Shown piece by piece: positions 42,263 to 51,277 of a stretch of 64,000 nt of DNA. Source of the stretch: Meiothermus sp. (GTDB taxonomy: Bacteria; Deinococcota; Deinococci; Deinococcales; Thermaceae); contig NZ_BPIJ01000001.1 of NCBI RefSeq assembly GCF_026004055.1, forward strand, positions 806,001-870,000. Direction: 5' to 3'. Made by a program: the position numbers and the translations under genes. Position 1 is the first letter of the stretch. Each line of letters opens with the position of its first letter. The notes below the pieces were generated by a model, which was not told where the DNA came from, searched no databases, and saw nothing but the letters and a program-made list of their open reading frames with translations.

Positions 42263-45058
42263 TTAGCCTTTTTTGAGGGCTTGTTTAAAAATCTGTGGAG
42301 CAAACTCCGCCACCGCCCGCAAAAACCCGGTAACCCCCCTGGCCCTTCCGGGGGTGATATAGACCGGCACCCCCAGGTTTTCGGCTTCCAAGCGCACCGG
42401 CTCCGATAGATCGTGGCCCACGTAACTGCTGATGATCATGAGGCCGTGGGCCCGCTCGAGTCGGCTTTGGATCCTCCGGATGATCTCCCGCCCGGCGGTG
42501 TGGTCGTCGGAGTCGAACCAATCGAGCCTCAAGCCCTGGTTCTCGAGAATGGGGGTCAGGCGGCTTCGGAGCTGGGTATGCCCCCCCACCACCACCAGGT
42601 ACTCTCCGTGAAAATGCGGCAACCCCTCACGCATCAGGCTGTCCGGGGTAACCTGGGCAAAGGTATCCGGGGTGCCCTCGAGCACCTGCAGCTTTTGCGA
42701 AGTAGCCTTGAGTTCCTCCAGATAGAACCCCAGCTCGGGGTCGTTGGGGTTCAGGTAAAGCAGGTTTCGCAATATTTCCCGCGAAAGCCCCAGGTCTTTC
42801 TCGAAGAAATAGGCCACCTCCAGGGCTTTGCGCCAGGTCTGGGCAGCTTTTTGGTAGGCCCCCACCCGCTCGTAGTGCTCGGCCAGGTCGTAGAGCACCT
42901 CGAGGGCCTCGGGGTTGCGCTCGTGCTCGGCCAGCAGCAGCCCTTCGGCGCCCAGGGCCTGCCCCGCGTTGTAGAGCGCAGCCAGGTACTGCCCCCGCAC
43001 CGTTTCGGCCTCGCTACTCTGGGAAAAGTTGCGGGAGAGGCGGTAGGCCAGCTCGAGGTGCTCGAGGGGCGGCTCGAGGGTGCGCTCGAGCCGTTGCACC
43101 AGCATTCTAAAAGCCTCCCAGGGCCCCTCCAGGGCCTCTACCAGCTTCACCACCGGCTCGATATCGTCGAAGGGCTCCAGCCCCGCCTCGCGCACCCCAC
43201 CCAGAAACTCCCGCGCCAAAACCCGCTCGCCGGCCTCCAGCGCCTCCTGGGCCAGGCTGTAAAGCCTCGAGACCGGGTAGGCCCGATGGGCATGGGCCCG
43301 CTTGTGTTCGCCCAGAATCTCGAGCAAGGGGAAGCCCAGCGAACGCTTGGCGCAGGCCAGCAGGTGGTAGGCCGTTCCGGCTGCCCCGCCCTTGAGCCCG
43401 CGCACCGCCCGCTCGAGGTAACGCACCGCCTCGCCGTACCGCCCCTCACGGTAGCGCAGCATCCCCAAGGCCAACAGGGCGGTCGCATCCTCGGCCCGCG
43501 CTACCGCGTCGGTCAGGTAGGGCTCGGCCTCTTTAAGGTCACTCAGGGGTACCCCATCCAGGGCTTCGGGCCCTTTTACCTTGAGACCGGCCAGGGCCAG
43601 GCCTAACGGGCCCTGCGACTCCCCCAACACATACAACTGCTGGGCGTAGCGGGCTGCGCGCCCCCACAACCCCTGCTGCAAGGCCGCCTGTAAGCCCAGC
43701 CGCAGCAGCGTGCGGGTCAAGAACTCGGGCGAGAGGTCTTCCACAAACTCCACCAGCCGGCTAACCTCGCTCCACTCCCCTTCCCGGGCAAGCCGCAGCA
43801 TGCGCTCCTCCAGGCGTTCTAGGGCCGTCTGCTGATAGACGTGGGCCTCGGGCAATCCGGACTCGTGAAGCTGGCGCAGGGCTTCCGACAGACGACCTTG
43901 GCCCAGATAAAGCTTCCCCAGGGCCAGCCGGTAACGCCCCCCTCGGCTGGCAAGCGCCTCCAGTCGCGGTAAAGCTCGCTGGGCATTGTTCAGCTCGGCC
44001 CAGCACAGTACCCGCAAGTCCTCGGCTTCCGGCAGGTGGGCCAGCGCCAGGGCTTCGTCGGCCTCGGCAAAACGCGAGAGCGCCCACAGAGCCCGTCCGC
44101 GCAGGTAAGCCAGTTCTCCTTCCACACCCGGAGGTAGACGGGTCAGCACCTCGGCATAGGCGCCAGCCTCGAGCAATGCCCGCACCTCGTCGGCCTCGGG
44201 CAGTGGAAGGGGATCTACCACGGGCGTTGGCGTCGTGGGCGAAGGCTGGGGCCTTTCCTCTGACAGAAGAGCCTCGGACAGTGCTAGCTCAACCGGCATC
44301 CGAGCCACAACCACCGCGTACTCTCCCTCGCCTACCGGGCCCACCTCAGTGAATCCAAGCTGTTGCAAGGCGCTTTGGACGGCCTCGAGGTTTTTGCCCA
44401 GAAAGGGGCCATGGCCATAGACCAGCAGCCCCCCCGGCTTGAGCAGCCCCTCAAGGCCCCGCAAGCGCTCCTGTAGCTCGAAGTGGCGAATAAAGTGATC
44501 GGGCTCCAACGCCTTCGGTAGGTCTTGCAAGTACCCTTCGGGCAAGCAGGACAGCAGGAGCACGGCATCCATGAGGGGCAAACCTTGCTGCCGAGGGAAC
44601 CACCCCTCGTGCCACTGCACGGCCTCACCGGTACGGGCTTGTCCTAGGGCCACCGCCGGGGCTACCCCCTCGAGGGCGTGCCATTCCAGCTCGGGCCGGG
44701 CTTCCCGCAAAAGATGCACCAACGCCCCGGTAAAAGCCCCCACCTCCAGCACCCGGCCTTGCTCGGGCAAAAGCGAGGGTATCGCCCCCACATAAAACTC
44801 GATGAAGGGCAGGTGCATGGCATAGACCAGGGCCTCGAGCCGCTCCTTGGGGTGGCTTAGCAGGATGGCATAAAAACTTCGCACCGCCTCTAAGTCGCCC
44901 CCCCGAGCCTCGAGGTAGGCCTTCCAGGCTTTCAGGATGGGTCTTCGTCGGGAAGGGCTCCCAATGCGCTTGGCCAGGGCCGCCTCGAATCGCCCCGGCG
45001 AGAGGGGGGCCTCGAGGTGAAACTGGCTACGAAAGTAGTGTTTGACGCGGGTATTCAC
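42263..45058 (-). CDS. Methyltransferase-like / TPR / DUF2325-like fusion protein
   Basis: GTG 45058, 6 bases after GGAGGT, gives 931 residues. Residues ~75-260 look like a SAM methyltransferase: glycine-rich RVLEVGAFTGALVHLLREA (~102), MDAVLLLSCLPEGYL and LKPGGLLVYGHGPFLGKN. Residues ~290-800 are a long run of TPR-like helical pairs (LSRFAEADEALALAHLPEAE, RYGEAVRYLERAVRGLKGG, YEDAE-like YERVGAYQKAAQTWRKALEV). The last ~115 residues (817-931; YLVVVGGHTQLRSRL, ERAHGLMIISSYVGHDLSEP, GVPVYITPGRARGVTGFLRA) resemble DUF2325, a small Rossmann-like domain of unknown role. I know no characterised protein with this order. It stands alone, flanked by repeats downstream. Confidence 0.8.
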   Translation of the reverse strand: MNTRVKHYFRSQFHLEAPLSPGRFEAALAKRIGSPSRRRPILKAWKAYLEARGGDLEAVRSFYAILLSHPKERLEALVYAMHLPFIEFYVGAIPSLLPEQGRVLEVGAFTGALVHLLREARPELEWHALEGVAPAVALGQARTGEAVQWHEGWFPRQQGLPLMDAVLLLSCLPEGYLQDLPKALEPDHFIRHFELQERLRGLEGLLKPGGLLVYGHGPFLGKNLEAVQSALQQLGFTEVGPVGEGEYAVVVARMPVELALSEALLSEERPQPSPTTPTPVVDPLPLPEADEVRALLEAGAYAEVLTRLPPGVEGELAYLRGRALWALSRFAEADEALALAHLPEAEDLRVLCWAELNNAQRALPRLEALASRGGRYRLALGKLYLGQGRLSEALRQLHESGLPEAHVYQQTALERLEERMLRLAREGEWSEVSRLVEFVEDLSPEFLTRTLLRLGLQAALQQGLWGRAARYAQQLYVLGESQGPLGLALAGLKVKGPEALDGVPLSDLKEAEPYLTDAVARAEDATALLALGMLRYREGRYGEAVRYLERAVRGLKGGAAGTAYHLLACAKRSLGFPLLEILGEHKRAHAHRAYPVSRLYSLAQEALEAGERVLAREFLGGVREAGLEPFDDIEPVVKLVEALEGPWEAFRMLVQRLERTLEPPLEHLELAYRLSRNFSQSSEAETVRGQYLAALYNAGQALGAEGLLLAEHERNPEALEVLYDLAEHYERVGAYQKAAQTWRKALEVAYFFEKDLGLSREILRNLLYLNPNDPELGFYLEELKATSQKLQVLEGTPDTFAQVTPDSLMREGLPHFHGEYLVVVGGHTQLRSRLTPILENQGLRLDWFDSDDHTAGREIIRRIQSRLERAHGLMIISSYVGHDLSEPVRLEAENLGVPVYITPGRARGVTGFLRAVAEFAPQIFKQALKKG

Positions 45059-45139
45059 CCAACACCTCCAAAACCGGGTACTCCGTTGGAGGGTATTGTG
45101 GCAAGCCTGGGCCGGGCTGTAAACCCCTTCCGCTCATGT

Positions 45140-46636
45140 TCAGGTCACAGAGGCCACAAACCACACCTTCTGCCCTGGGCGCAGTTGGGCCAGCCAGGGC
45201 AGATCGGCCGGGTGCACCCGCGCCGGTTTGGTGTAGCCGCCGATGCGGCCCCGGTCGTTGAGCAGCACAATGGGCTGCCCCTCGGGGGTCATCTGCACTG
45301 CCCCCAAGGGGGTGGCCTCGCTGATCAGTTCACCCCCCGGCACTGCCAGGCCCTGCAAGCGAAGCCCCATGCGATCTCCCGATGCCAGCTCATAGGGGGC
45401 CGCACACAGCGCCCGCATGGCCCCCGGGCTGTACTGAGGCCCCGGGAGCAGGCGAATACGCCGGGGCCGCAAGGGGGGCTGCGCAAAGCTAAATCCTGCT
45501 CGAGCCCCCCTAGGTTCTGCCACCCCCAGCACATCCCCGGCCTGCAAGGCCCGCCCCACCAACCCCTTCAGGTCGGTGCTGGCGCTGCCCCAAAAGCGCT
45601 CGCTCTCGAGGCCGCCGGCCAGCGCCAGGTAACCGCGCACCCCTTCCCCGGTGGGCCGGAAACTTAGCACATCGCCTTTTCGCAGGGCGAAGCTCTGGGC
45701 CCCCATCACCGGCTCGCCGTTAAGCAGCGGCAGCATCCCGTAGCCCGCAAAGGCCACCACCACCGGCTCGAGGGCGCTCAGCACCGGGCCGCGCAGGGTG
45801 AACTCGAGCAATGGCGCCTGCGCCGGGTTCCCCACCAGCCGGTTGGCAAGCCCCGCCGAACGCGCATCCAAGGCCCCTGAGGCCGCCAACCCAAAGCGCC
45901 CCGCCATCCGTCGCCCCTCATCCATCACCAGGTCAAGCAGGCCCGGCTCCTCCACCCGAAACACGGGGTGCTGCGGTTCGCCGGGCAGCAGGGGCCGCAC
46001 GGGGGGGGCTTCGGGGGTTGGGCCCTGGGTCGGCACAAAGCGCACCTGGTCGCCCGCTTCCAGCAAAAACACCCTTTCCCGCAGGGGATTGTAAACCTGG
46101 GTCAGGGCGGTTCCGATCAGGTGCCACCCCCCTGGGGAGGGCAGGGGGTAGATCCCGGTTTGGTTCCCCGCAATGGCGACTGCGTGGGCCGGCACCAACG
46201 GACGCGGGGTACTGCGACGGGGGAGCCGCAAGCGCTCCGGCAGAGGCCCCATAAAAGGAAACCCCGGCGTGAAGCCGGTAGCAAAGACCCGGTACAAAGG
46301 CTCGCTGTGTAGCCGTACCACTTCCTCAACTGAAAGGCCGGTCTCCTGCGCCACCCAAGGCAGGTCGGGCCCATCGTAGCGTACGGGCATCTCCACTTCC
46401 CTGCCTTGCGGTAAGGTAGGCAGTCGTGGCAGATGGCGCTCTACCCAGCGTTCCACCCTGGCCCTAAAAACCTTTTCGGCGTCGTACTCTATGTACAGGT
46501 TCACATACCCCGGCACCAGATCGGTGACCCCTGGCAGCAGGTCGGCCACCAGGGCCTGCACCAGTCGATGCATCTGGACGCTGGCCTGCGGGTCGAGCGC
46601 TTCGGCAAAAGGCAGGTAAAAACCGCTCAACGTCAT
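45140..46636 (-). CDS. pxpB: 5-oxoprolinase subunits B and C fused (PxpBC; KipI-KipA type)
   Basis: PxpABC hydrolyses 5-oxoproline to glutamate with ATP. Here B and C are one 498-residue chain (ATG 46636; a frame open to 46687 is not preferred). The first half has the PxpB/KipI signs: LVPGYVNLYIEYD, YRVFATGFTPGFPFMGPLPE, RRSTPRPLVPAHAVAIAGNQ and GIYPLPSPGGWHLIG. The second half has the PxpC/KipA biotin-carboxyl-like start PGLLDLVMDEGRRMAGRFGL, with GSQ-type ENANRLVGN-like GLANRLVGNPAQAPLLEFTL, and ends with ITYDDGRIGGYTKP-like LLNDRGRIGGYTKPA. It lies 78 bp after pxpA on the same strand. Fusion of B and C is known in other bacteria. Confidence 0.9.
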   Translation of the reverse strand: MTLSGFYLPFAEALDPQASVQMHRLVQALVADLLPGVTDLVPGYVNLYIEYDAEKVFRARVERWVERHLPRLPTLPQGREVEMPVRYDGPDLPWVAQETGLSVEEVVRLHSEPLYRVFATGFTPGFPFMGPLPERLRLPRRSTPRPLVPAHAVAIAGNQTGIYPLPSPGGWHLIGTALTQVYNPLRERVFLLEAGDQVRFVPTQGPTPEAPPVRPLLPGEPQHPVFRVEEPGLLDLVMDEGRRMAGRFGLAASGALDARSAGLANRLVGNPAQAPLLEFTLRGPVLSALEPVVVAFAGYGMLPLLNGEPVMGAQSFALRKGDVLSFRPTGEGVRGYLALAGGLESERFWGSASTDLKGLVGRALQAGDVLGVAEPRGARAGFSFAQPPLRPRRIRLLPGPQYSPGAMRALCAAPYELASGDRMGLRLQGLAVPGGELISEATPLGAVQMTPEGQPIVLLNDRGRIGGYTKPARVHPADLPWLAQLRPGQKVWFVASVT

Positions 46637-46714
46637 GGGACGCAGGATACCCCGTTCTAGCCCCACCGGGAGACTGACGGAATGCAATCTACTCCAGGGG
46701 AGATCCGCATTCGT

Positions 46715-47467
46715 TCAGTAGGTCTGGATGGCAATGCCCTCGGCCTGCAGAGCCTCCCGAACCGCTTTGGCTATCTCCACTGCGCTGGGATTATCCCCGT
46801 GGATGCAAAGTGTCTGGCAGCGCACCGAGACCACTCCCCCATCCACCGTTTCCACCTCACCCCGCATCACCATCTGCACCGCCCGCCGCGCCGCCTCGGC
46901 TGGGCTATGAATCCAGGCCCCCGCCAAACCTCGGGGTGCGAGCCGCCCATCGCGGCTGTACCCCCGCTCGGGGAAAGCCTCTGCTATGGTGCGAAGCCCA
47001 AGCTTCTGGGCCTCGGCCTCGAGGGGGGTGTTGGGCAATACCACCAAAGGAATGGCCGGGTCAAAGTCCCGGGCGGCCTGGGCAACGGCCCGCGCGGTCT
47101 CGGGGTCTTTGGTGGCCCGGTTGTAGAGGGCCCCGTGGGCCTTAATGTGGTGCAAAGGCATCTGAGCGACCCGCAAAAAAGCGCTCAGGGCCCCTACCTG
47201 GTAGAGCACGTCGGCATATACCTCGTCGGGCGTAGCCGCCAGCTCCCGCCGCCCAAAGCCCACCAGGTCGGGGAAACCCGGGTGCGCCCCCACCGCCACT
47301 CTGTTCTGTCGGGCGAGCTCGAGGGTGCGCTTTATGGTAAGGGGGTCGCCTGCATGAAACCCACAGGCCACATTGACCGAGCTAATCAGGGGGAACAGCT
47401 CCTCGTCCCGCCCTAGTTTCCAGTTGCCAAACGATTCGCCTGCATCGGCGTTTAGGTCTATTTGCAT
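46715..47467 (-). CDS. pxpA: 5-oxoprolinase subunit A (PxpA; LamB/YcsF family)
   Basis: The 250-residue protein opens with the family signature IDLNADAGESFGNW, then ISSVNVACGFHAGDPLTIKR, VAVGAHPGFPDLVGFGRREL, HIKAHGALYNRA and AWIHSPAEAARRA, which define PxpA. With PxpBC it forms the prokaryotic 5-oxoprolinase, removing a damaged form of glutamate or glutamine that arises faster at high temperature. The gene follows TRAP transporter genes with a 110-bp gap that contains a short repeat-like stretch. Confidence 0.95.
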   Translation of the reverse strand: MQIDLNADAGESFGNWKLGRDEELFPLISSVNVACGFHAGDPLTIKRTLELARQNRVAVGAHPGFPDLVGFGRRELAATPDEVYADVLYQVGALSAFLRVAQMPLHHIKAHGALYNRATKDPETARAVAQAARDFDPAIPLVVLPNTPLEAEAQKLGLRTIAEAFPERGYSRDGRLAPRGLAGAWIHSPAEAARRAVQMVMRGEVETVDGGVVSVRCQTLCIHGDNPSAVEIAKAVREALQAEGIAIQTY

Positions 47468-47489
47468 GGAACCTCACTCATAGCTAGCT

Positions 47490-47575
47490 CGAGGCCGAAA
47501 GTCGATAGTTGATGGTTCATGGACGATGGGTCGAGGCATGCAGACTTTAGGCCATAGATCATTGACCTTTCTCCC
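47490..47575. repeat. Degenerate GACTATCGAC-type repeat stretch
   Basis: On the minus strand, CCATGAACCATCAACTATCG and nearby GGTCAATGATCTATGGCC resemble the run of ACCATTGACTATCGACT units at 60290-60333. Both lie in short gaps between genes. Relationship is by eye and weak. Confidence 0.35.
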
Positions 47576-47577
47576 CT

Positions 47578-48882
47578 TCAGCCGCCCGTCATCGTCCGGG
47601 GCAACCAGGTCACAATCTCCGGAAACACCGTGATAAGGGCTGCCGCCAGCAGCAGCATGAACAAAAAGGGCAGGGCCGAGCGGGCAATGGTAAAGATGTC
47701 TCGCCCCGAAAGGCCCTGTAGCACAAACAGGTTGAAGCCCACCGGCGGGGTAATCTGGGCCAGCTCCACCGCAATCACCAGAAAAATACCGAACCACAGC
47801 AGGTCTATGCCCACCGCCTTGGCCAGGGGCAGGATCACCGAGGTAGTCAGCACAATGATGGAAATGCCGTCCAGAAAGGCCCCCAGCACCAGAAAGAGCA
47901 GCATCAGCACCGCCAGGAGAGCGTACTTGGAGAGCCCCAACTCCCCTACCCAGGCCGCCAGGGCTGCCGGGATGCCGGTAAAGCCCATGGCAATGGAAAG
48001 CACTGCGGCCCCGGCCAGAATGAAGCCAATCATGCTGCTGGTGCGTACCGCTCCCATCAGGCTCTCGAGCAAGCCCTGCCAGCTCAGGCTGCGCGTCCAA
48101 AAGGCGATTAAAAGGGCCCCCAGCACCCCCAGGCTGGCCGCCTCGGTGGGGGTGGCCACCCCTGCGTAGATGGAGCCGATTACCGCGACCATCAGCAGCA
48201 GCACCGGCAGAATTTTCAGAAGCCCGCGCAGGCGTTGCCCAAGCGGCATGGGGGGGTCGGGTGGGGGCATCTTCCGGGCATTCAAAAGCCCCGCCAGCGT
48301 CACCCAGCCCATAAACAAGAGCATCACCAACAGACCCGGTAGTAGCCCCGCAATGAAGAGCCGGGCCACCGAGACCTCGGCGGCCACGCCGTAGACAATC
48401 ATCATCACCGAGGGGGGAATCAAAAGGCCCAGCGTACCCGAACCGGCCAGTGAGCCCAGCACCAGCCGCTCGGGGTAGCCGCGCCGCAAGAGTTCGGGCA
48501 GGGCAATCTTGCCCACGGTGGCGGTGGTGGCCGCGGAAGAGCCGATCACCGCCGCAAAGATGCCCGAGGCCAGCACGTTGATGTGCAGAAGGCGGCCCGG
48601 GATGCTGCGCAGCCAGGGGGAAAGCCCCTCGAACAGGTCGGCGGCCAGGCGAGTGCGGTAGAGAATCTCGCCCATCCAGATGAACATGGGCAAAGCTGCC
48701 AGCGACCAGCTCGAGACCGAGGTCCACAAGCTGCTGGCCACACTGGCCCCTGGCGGGGTGTTGGTGAAAAACTGCAACCCCACCCAGCCCACCCCCAGCA
48801 AAGCCAGGGCAATCCAGATCCCGCTGCCCAGAAACAAAAGCAGCAGCAACACCAGAAAAAGCGCCACCTGGGTCAGTTCCAC
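47578..48882 (-). CDS. dctM: TRAP transporter large permease (DctM type)
   Basis: The 434-residue protein has about twelve membrane helices and the DctM pattern: GSGIWIALALLGVGWVG, ALPMFIWMGEILYRTRLA, GSSAATTATVGKIALPELLR, GSLAGSGTLGLLIPPSVMMI (the conserved L-G-x-x-I-P-P-S), and AQITPPVGFNLFVLQGLSG near the end. It forms the transport channel with DctQ, driven by an ion gradient. GTG 48882 lies 3 bases after the dctQ stop with GGAG just upstream. Confidence 0.95.
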   Translation of the reverse strand: MELTQVALFLVLLLLLFLGSGIWIALALLGVGWVGLQFFTNTPPGASVASSLWTSVSSWSLAALPMFIWMGEILYRTRLAADLFEGLSPWLRSIPGRLLHINVLASGIFAAVIGSSAATTATVGKIALPELLRRGYPERLVLGSLAGSGTLGLLIPPSVMMIVYGVAAEVSVARLFIAGLLPGLLVMLLFMGWVTLAGLLNARKMPPPDPPMPLGQRLRGLLKILPVLLLMVAVIGSIYAGVATPTEAASLGVLGALLIAFWTRSLSWQGLLESLMGAVRTSSMIGFILAGAAVLSIAMGFTGIPAALAAWVGELGLSKYALLAVLMLLFLVLGAFLDGISIIVLTTSVILPLAKAVGIDLLWFGIFLVIAVELAQITPPVGFNLFVLQGLSGRDIFTIARSALPFLFMLLLAAALITVFPEIVTWLPRTMTGG

Positions 48883-48885
48883 GGG

Positions 48886-49392
48886 CTACTCCTGTCCCCC
48901 GCCCTCGGCGAGGTAACCTGGGAGTTCACCCCGCAACAAAGCCCCCAGGGTATCGGCCAGGGCGATGGTAAAGATGGTTAGGCCCACGGCCAGCAGGCTC
49001 TGGGGTATCCAGATGGGCAGCGGCAGCAGTCCTGGGGCCAGGTCGCCGTAGCGGTAGGAGTCGAGTACCAGCCGCCACAGTTGCACCGCAGCGTAGCCCG
49101 AGGCCAGCAGGGAAAACCCACTCACCAGAAGCTCGAGGCCCCGTCGGGCCCTACCCTGAAGCCGCCGAATCAGCACCCCCACCCGGATGTGGGCCCCCGC
49201 CCGCAGGGTGGGGGCCAGGGCGAAGAACACCGCCCCGGCCATGGCAAAGCCCGAAAGCTCGTTGGCCGAGGGAATGGCCACTCCAAACTGCCGACCCACA
49301 ATCTGGGCCAGAATGATCACAAAAATAAACACCACCAAAAGCCCCGCCACCAGGCTCGAGAAGCGGTACAGGCCATCCAGAAACCTTCGCAT
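48886..49392 (-). CDS. dctQ: TRAP transporter small permease (DctQ type)
   Basis: The 168-residue protein has four membrane helices in the DctQ layout (LVAGLLVVFIFVIILAQIVG, ANELSGFAMAGAVFFALAPT, then two more). The stretch QIVGRQFGVAIPSANELSGF and RAGAHIRVGVLIRRLQGRAR are typical. It pairs with the large permease and is tightly coupled to it. The gene lies 66 bp after the binding-protein gene. Confidence 0.93.
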   Translation of the reverse strand: MRRFLDGLYRFSSLVAGLLVVFIFVIILAQIVGRQFGVAIPSANELSGFAMAGAVFFALAPTLRAGAHIRVGVLIRRLQGRARRGLELLVSGFSLLASGYAAVQLWRLVLDSYRYGDLAPGLLPLPIWIPQSLLAVGLTIFTIALADTLGALLRGELPGYLAEGGGQE

Positions 49393-49458
49393 AAGGCCCT
49401 CTTAGCATCAGCAGGTGGCTGGTAGCCCTACTGGGCCACAGGCCACCCACCACAAACC

Positions 49459-50421
49459 TTATCGGCCCAGGTAAGTGCGGTAGATGTTGACCCCGGTCGC
49501 CCCGGCCCGCCGGAGCCACTCATCGGTCATGGTCTGCCCCACCTTTTTCAGATCGGCTACCAGTTGTGGGCTGGGCTGCAAAACCTGCATCCCCCGCTGT
49601 GCCAGGATGGCGCTCTTGCTGGCGGCTTCCTGCTGGCTGGCCTGCCAGCCGCGCTGCTCGGCCCGGCGGGCTGCCGCCAGCACGGCCTCGCGGTCGGCGG
49701 GGCTCAGGCTCTCCAGGGCCCGGCGGCTCACAAAGACCATGTTTTTGGGAATCCAGGCCCTGAGGTCGTAGAAGTAGCGGGTGAAGTCCCAGGCCTGGCT
49801 GTCTACCCCGGTAGAGGGCGAGGTGATCATGGCCGCTACAATGCCGGTAGCGAACGCCTGGGGAATATCGGCGGCCTCAACCTGGGTGGGCACCATACCG
49901 GTCAGTTCGGCAATACGGGCGGTGGCGGGGTTGAAAGCCCGGAAGCGAATTCCCCGCAGGTCGGCCACACTGTTTACCGGCTGCTTGGTGTAGAGCCCCT
50001 GCCCCGGCCAAGGCACCGAGAACAACAGGGTCATGCCCCGGCGGGCCAGCCAGTTCTCGATCTCGGCGCGGGAAGCCCGGTAAAGCCGTTGGGCATCGTC
50101 GTAGCTGCCGACCAGGAAGGGAATCGAGTCCAGGGCAAAAACCGGGTTCTCGTTGGCCAGGAGCGAGATCAGCACCTCGCCCATCTGAATCTGGCCGTTG
50201 CGCACCCCGGGCAGAATTTGGGGGTGCGGCAGAAGCGAGCCCCCGCTGTTGACCCGGATCACCACCCGGCCTTGAGTGGCGGCCTCGACTTCCTTGGCGA
50301 ACTCGCGAATGTTGATGGTGTGGAAGTTGCCATCCGGGTAGGGGGTGGCCATGATCCACTGGGTCTGGGCCAGGGCCGCGCCCAGGGCTAAGCTTGCCAA
50401 GAGTCCGACGAGTTTGTGCAT
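49459..50421 (-). CDS. dctP: TRAP transporter substrate-binding protein (DctP type)
   Basis: The 320-residue protein has a Sec signal (MHKLVGLLASLALGAALAQ) and the DctP fold: IMATPYPDGNFHTINIREFA, VVIRVNSGGSLLPHPQILPG, QIQMGEVLISLLANENPVFA, and the substrate-contacting region ADLRGIRFRAFNPATARIAE with the conserved Arg. AAAGGAGG precedes ATG 50421 closely. The ligand is probably a carboxylate bound by that Arg; 5-oxoproline is inferred only from the adjacent pxp genes. Confidence 0.93.
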   Translation of the reverse strand: MHKLVGLLASLALGAALAQTQWIMATPYPDGNFHTINIREFAKEVEAATQGRVVIRVNSGGSLLPHPQILPGVRNGQIQMGEVLISLLANENPVFALDSIPFLVGSYDDAQRLYRASRAEIENWLARRGMTLLFSVPWPGQGLYTKQPVNSVADLRGIRFRAFNPATARIAELTGMVPTQVEAADIPQAFATGIVAAMITSPSTGVDSQAWDFTRYFYDLRAWIPKNMVFVSRRALESLSPADREAVLAAARRAEQRGWQASQQEAASKSAILAQRGMQVLQPSPQLVADLKKVGQTMTDEWLRRAGATGVNIYRTYLGR

Positions 50422-50433
50422 ACCTTTCCTCCT

Positions 50434-51249
50434 TTATGGCTGGACTGCCAGAAGCAACGAAAAAAACCCCTCGAGGTCGGTTTCCCAGGGCCCCGCAAAC
50501 CCTAGTCTTTGCGAAATTGCCTGGGCCGACTCGCTCAAGGCTTGCAGATAACCCGAGAGCGTTTGGGGGTCGCGGTAGTGGGCTTCTGCTCCGGCTAGGC
50601 TCAGCGCCGCCAGCACCTCGCCCTCGGGGCCCCGCACAGGGGCGGCCAGCTCGGCGGAGTGGGGCTCGAGCTCGCCAAAGCTGGCGGCAAACCCGGTTTG
50701 ACGGGTCTGGGCCAGGAGTTTTTTTAGTTGCACCAGGCCCACCGGGGTGGCCGGGGTGTAGGGTTTGCGTTCAAGCTGGAAGATGGCTTCCTGGACGGCA
50801 AGTGGCGCAAAAGCCAGCAGGAGGCGGGTAGAAGCCCCCGCATACAGGGGCGCTCGCCGCCCCGGCGCAATGTAGAGGCGCACCCTCGAGCGAGCCTCCA
50901 CCACCTCCAGATACACCCCCTCTAGCCCATCCCGCACCACCCACTGCACCGACTGGCCGGTGGCGTCGCGCAGGGCCTGCATCTGGGGCAGGGCCACCTG
51001 CCGGGCCGGGTAGGCGGCCTTGACCACGGTGCCCAGGTGCAGCAGCCGCGTACCCAGGCGGTAGCGGTCGTTCTCGCGCACCAGCAGGCCGTGCTGCTCG
51101 AGGGCCCGCAAGCTGCGCAGGCAGGTGGCTTTAGGCCAGCCGCTTACCCGGGCCAGCTCCGAAAGGCCCCAGTAGGGCCGCTCCTCGCTGAAAAACCCCA
51201 GCAAGTACAGGGGGCGCTCGAGGGTGGGAATAGCTTCGAGGGGTTTCAT
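50434..51249 (-). CDS. IclR-family transcriptional regulator
   Basis: The 271-residue protein has the IclR winged helix at the N-terminus (LYLLGFFSEERPYWGLSELA, GWPKATCLRSLRALEQHGLL, then YRLGTRLLHLG) and the C-terminal effector domain (VQWVVRDGLEGVYLEVVEAR, APLYAGASTRLLLAFAP, FAASFGELEPHSAELAAPVR). IclR proteins usually sense a small catabolite and control uptake and breakdown genes. It is the first gene of the run iclR-dctP-dctQ-dctM-pxpA-pxpBC and lies 12 bp from dctP. A large palindrome overlaps its start codon, implying autoregulation. Confidence 0.94.
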   Translation of the reverse strand: MKPLEAIPTLERPLYLLGFFSEERPYWGLSELARVSGWPKATCLRSLRALEQHGLLVRENDRYRLGTRLLHLGTVVKAAYPARQVALPQMQALRDATGQSVQWVVRDGLEGVYLEVVEARSRVRLYIAPGRRAPLYAGASTRLLLAFAPLAVQEAIFQLERKPYTPATPVGLVQLKKLLAQTRQTGFAASFGELEPHSAELAAPVRGPEGEVLAALSLAGAEAHYRDPQTLSGYLQALSESAQAISQRLGFAGPWETDLEGFFSLLLAVQP

Positions 51250-51277
51250 TGAACGAACCGCCTGTTTGTTGAATGAA
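51245..51277. promoter_or_regulatory. Palindromic operator at the iclR start
   Basis: A 33-bp imperfect palindrome: left arm TTCATTGAACGAAC, centre CGCCT, right arm GTTTGTTGAATGAA. Twelve of 14 arm positions pair. It covers the iclR start codon and the bases just upstream, a good place for a repressor. Confidence 0.7.

Noticed and set aside
42413-43606. 397-codon open frame on the plus strand
   Set aside because: It is antisense to the methyltransferase-TPR gene, which has domains and a good ribosome site.
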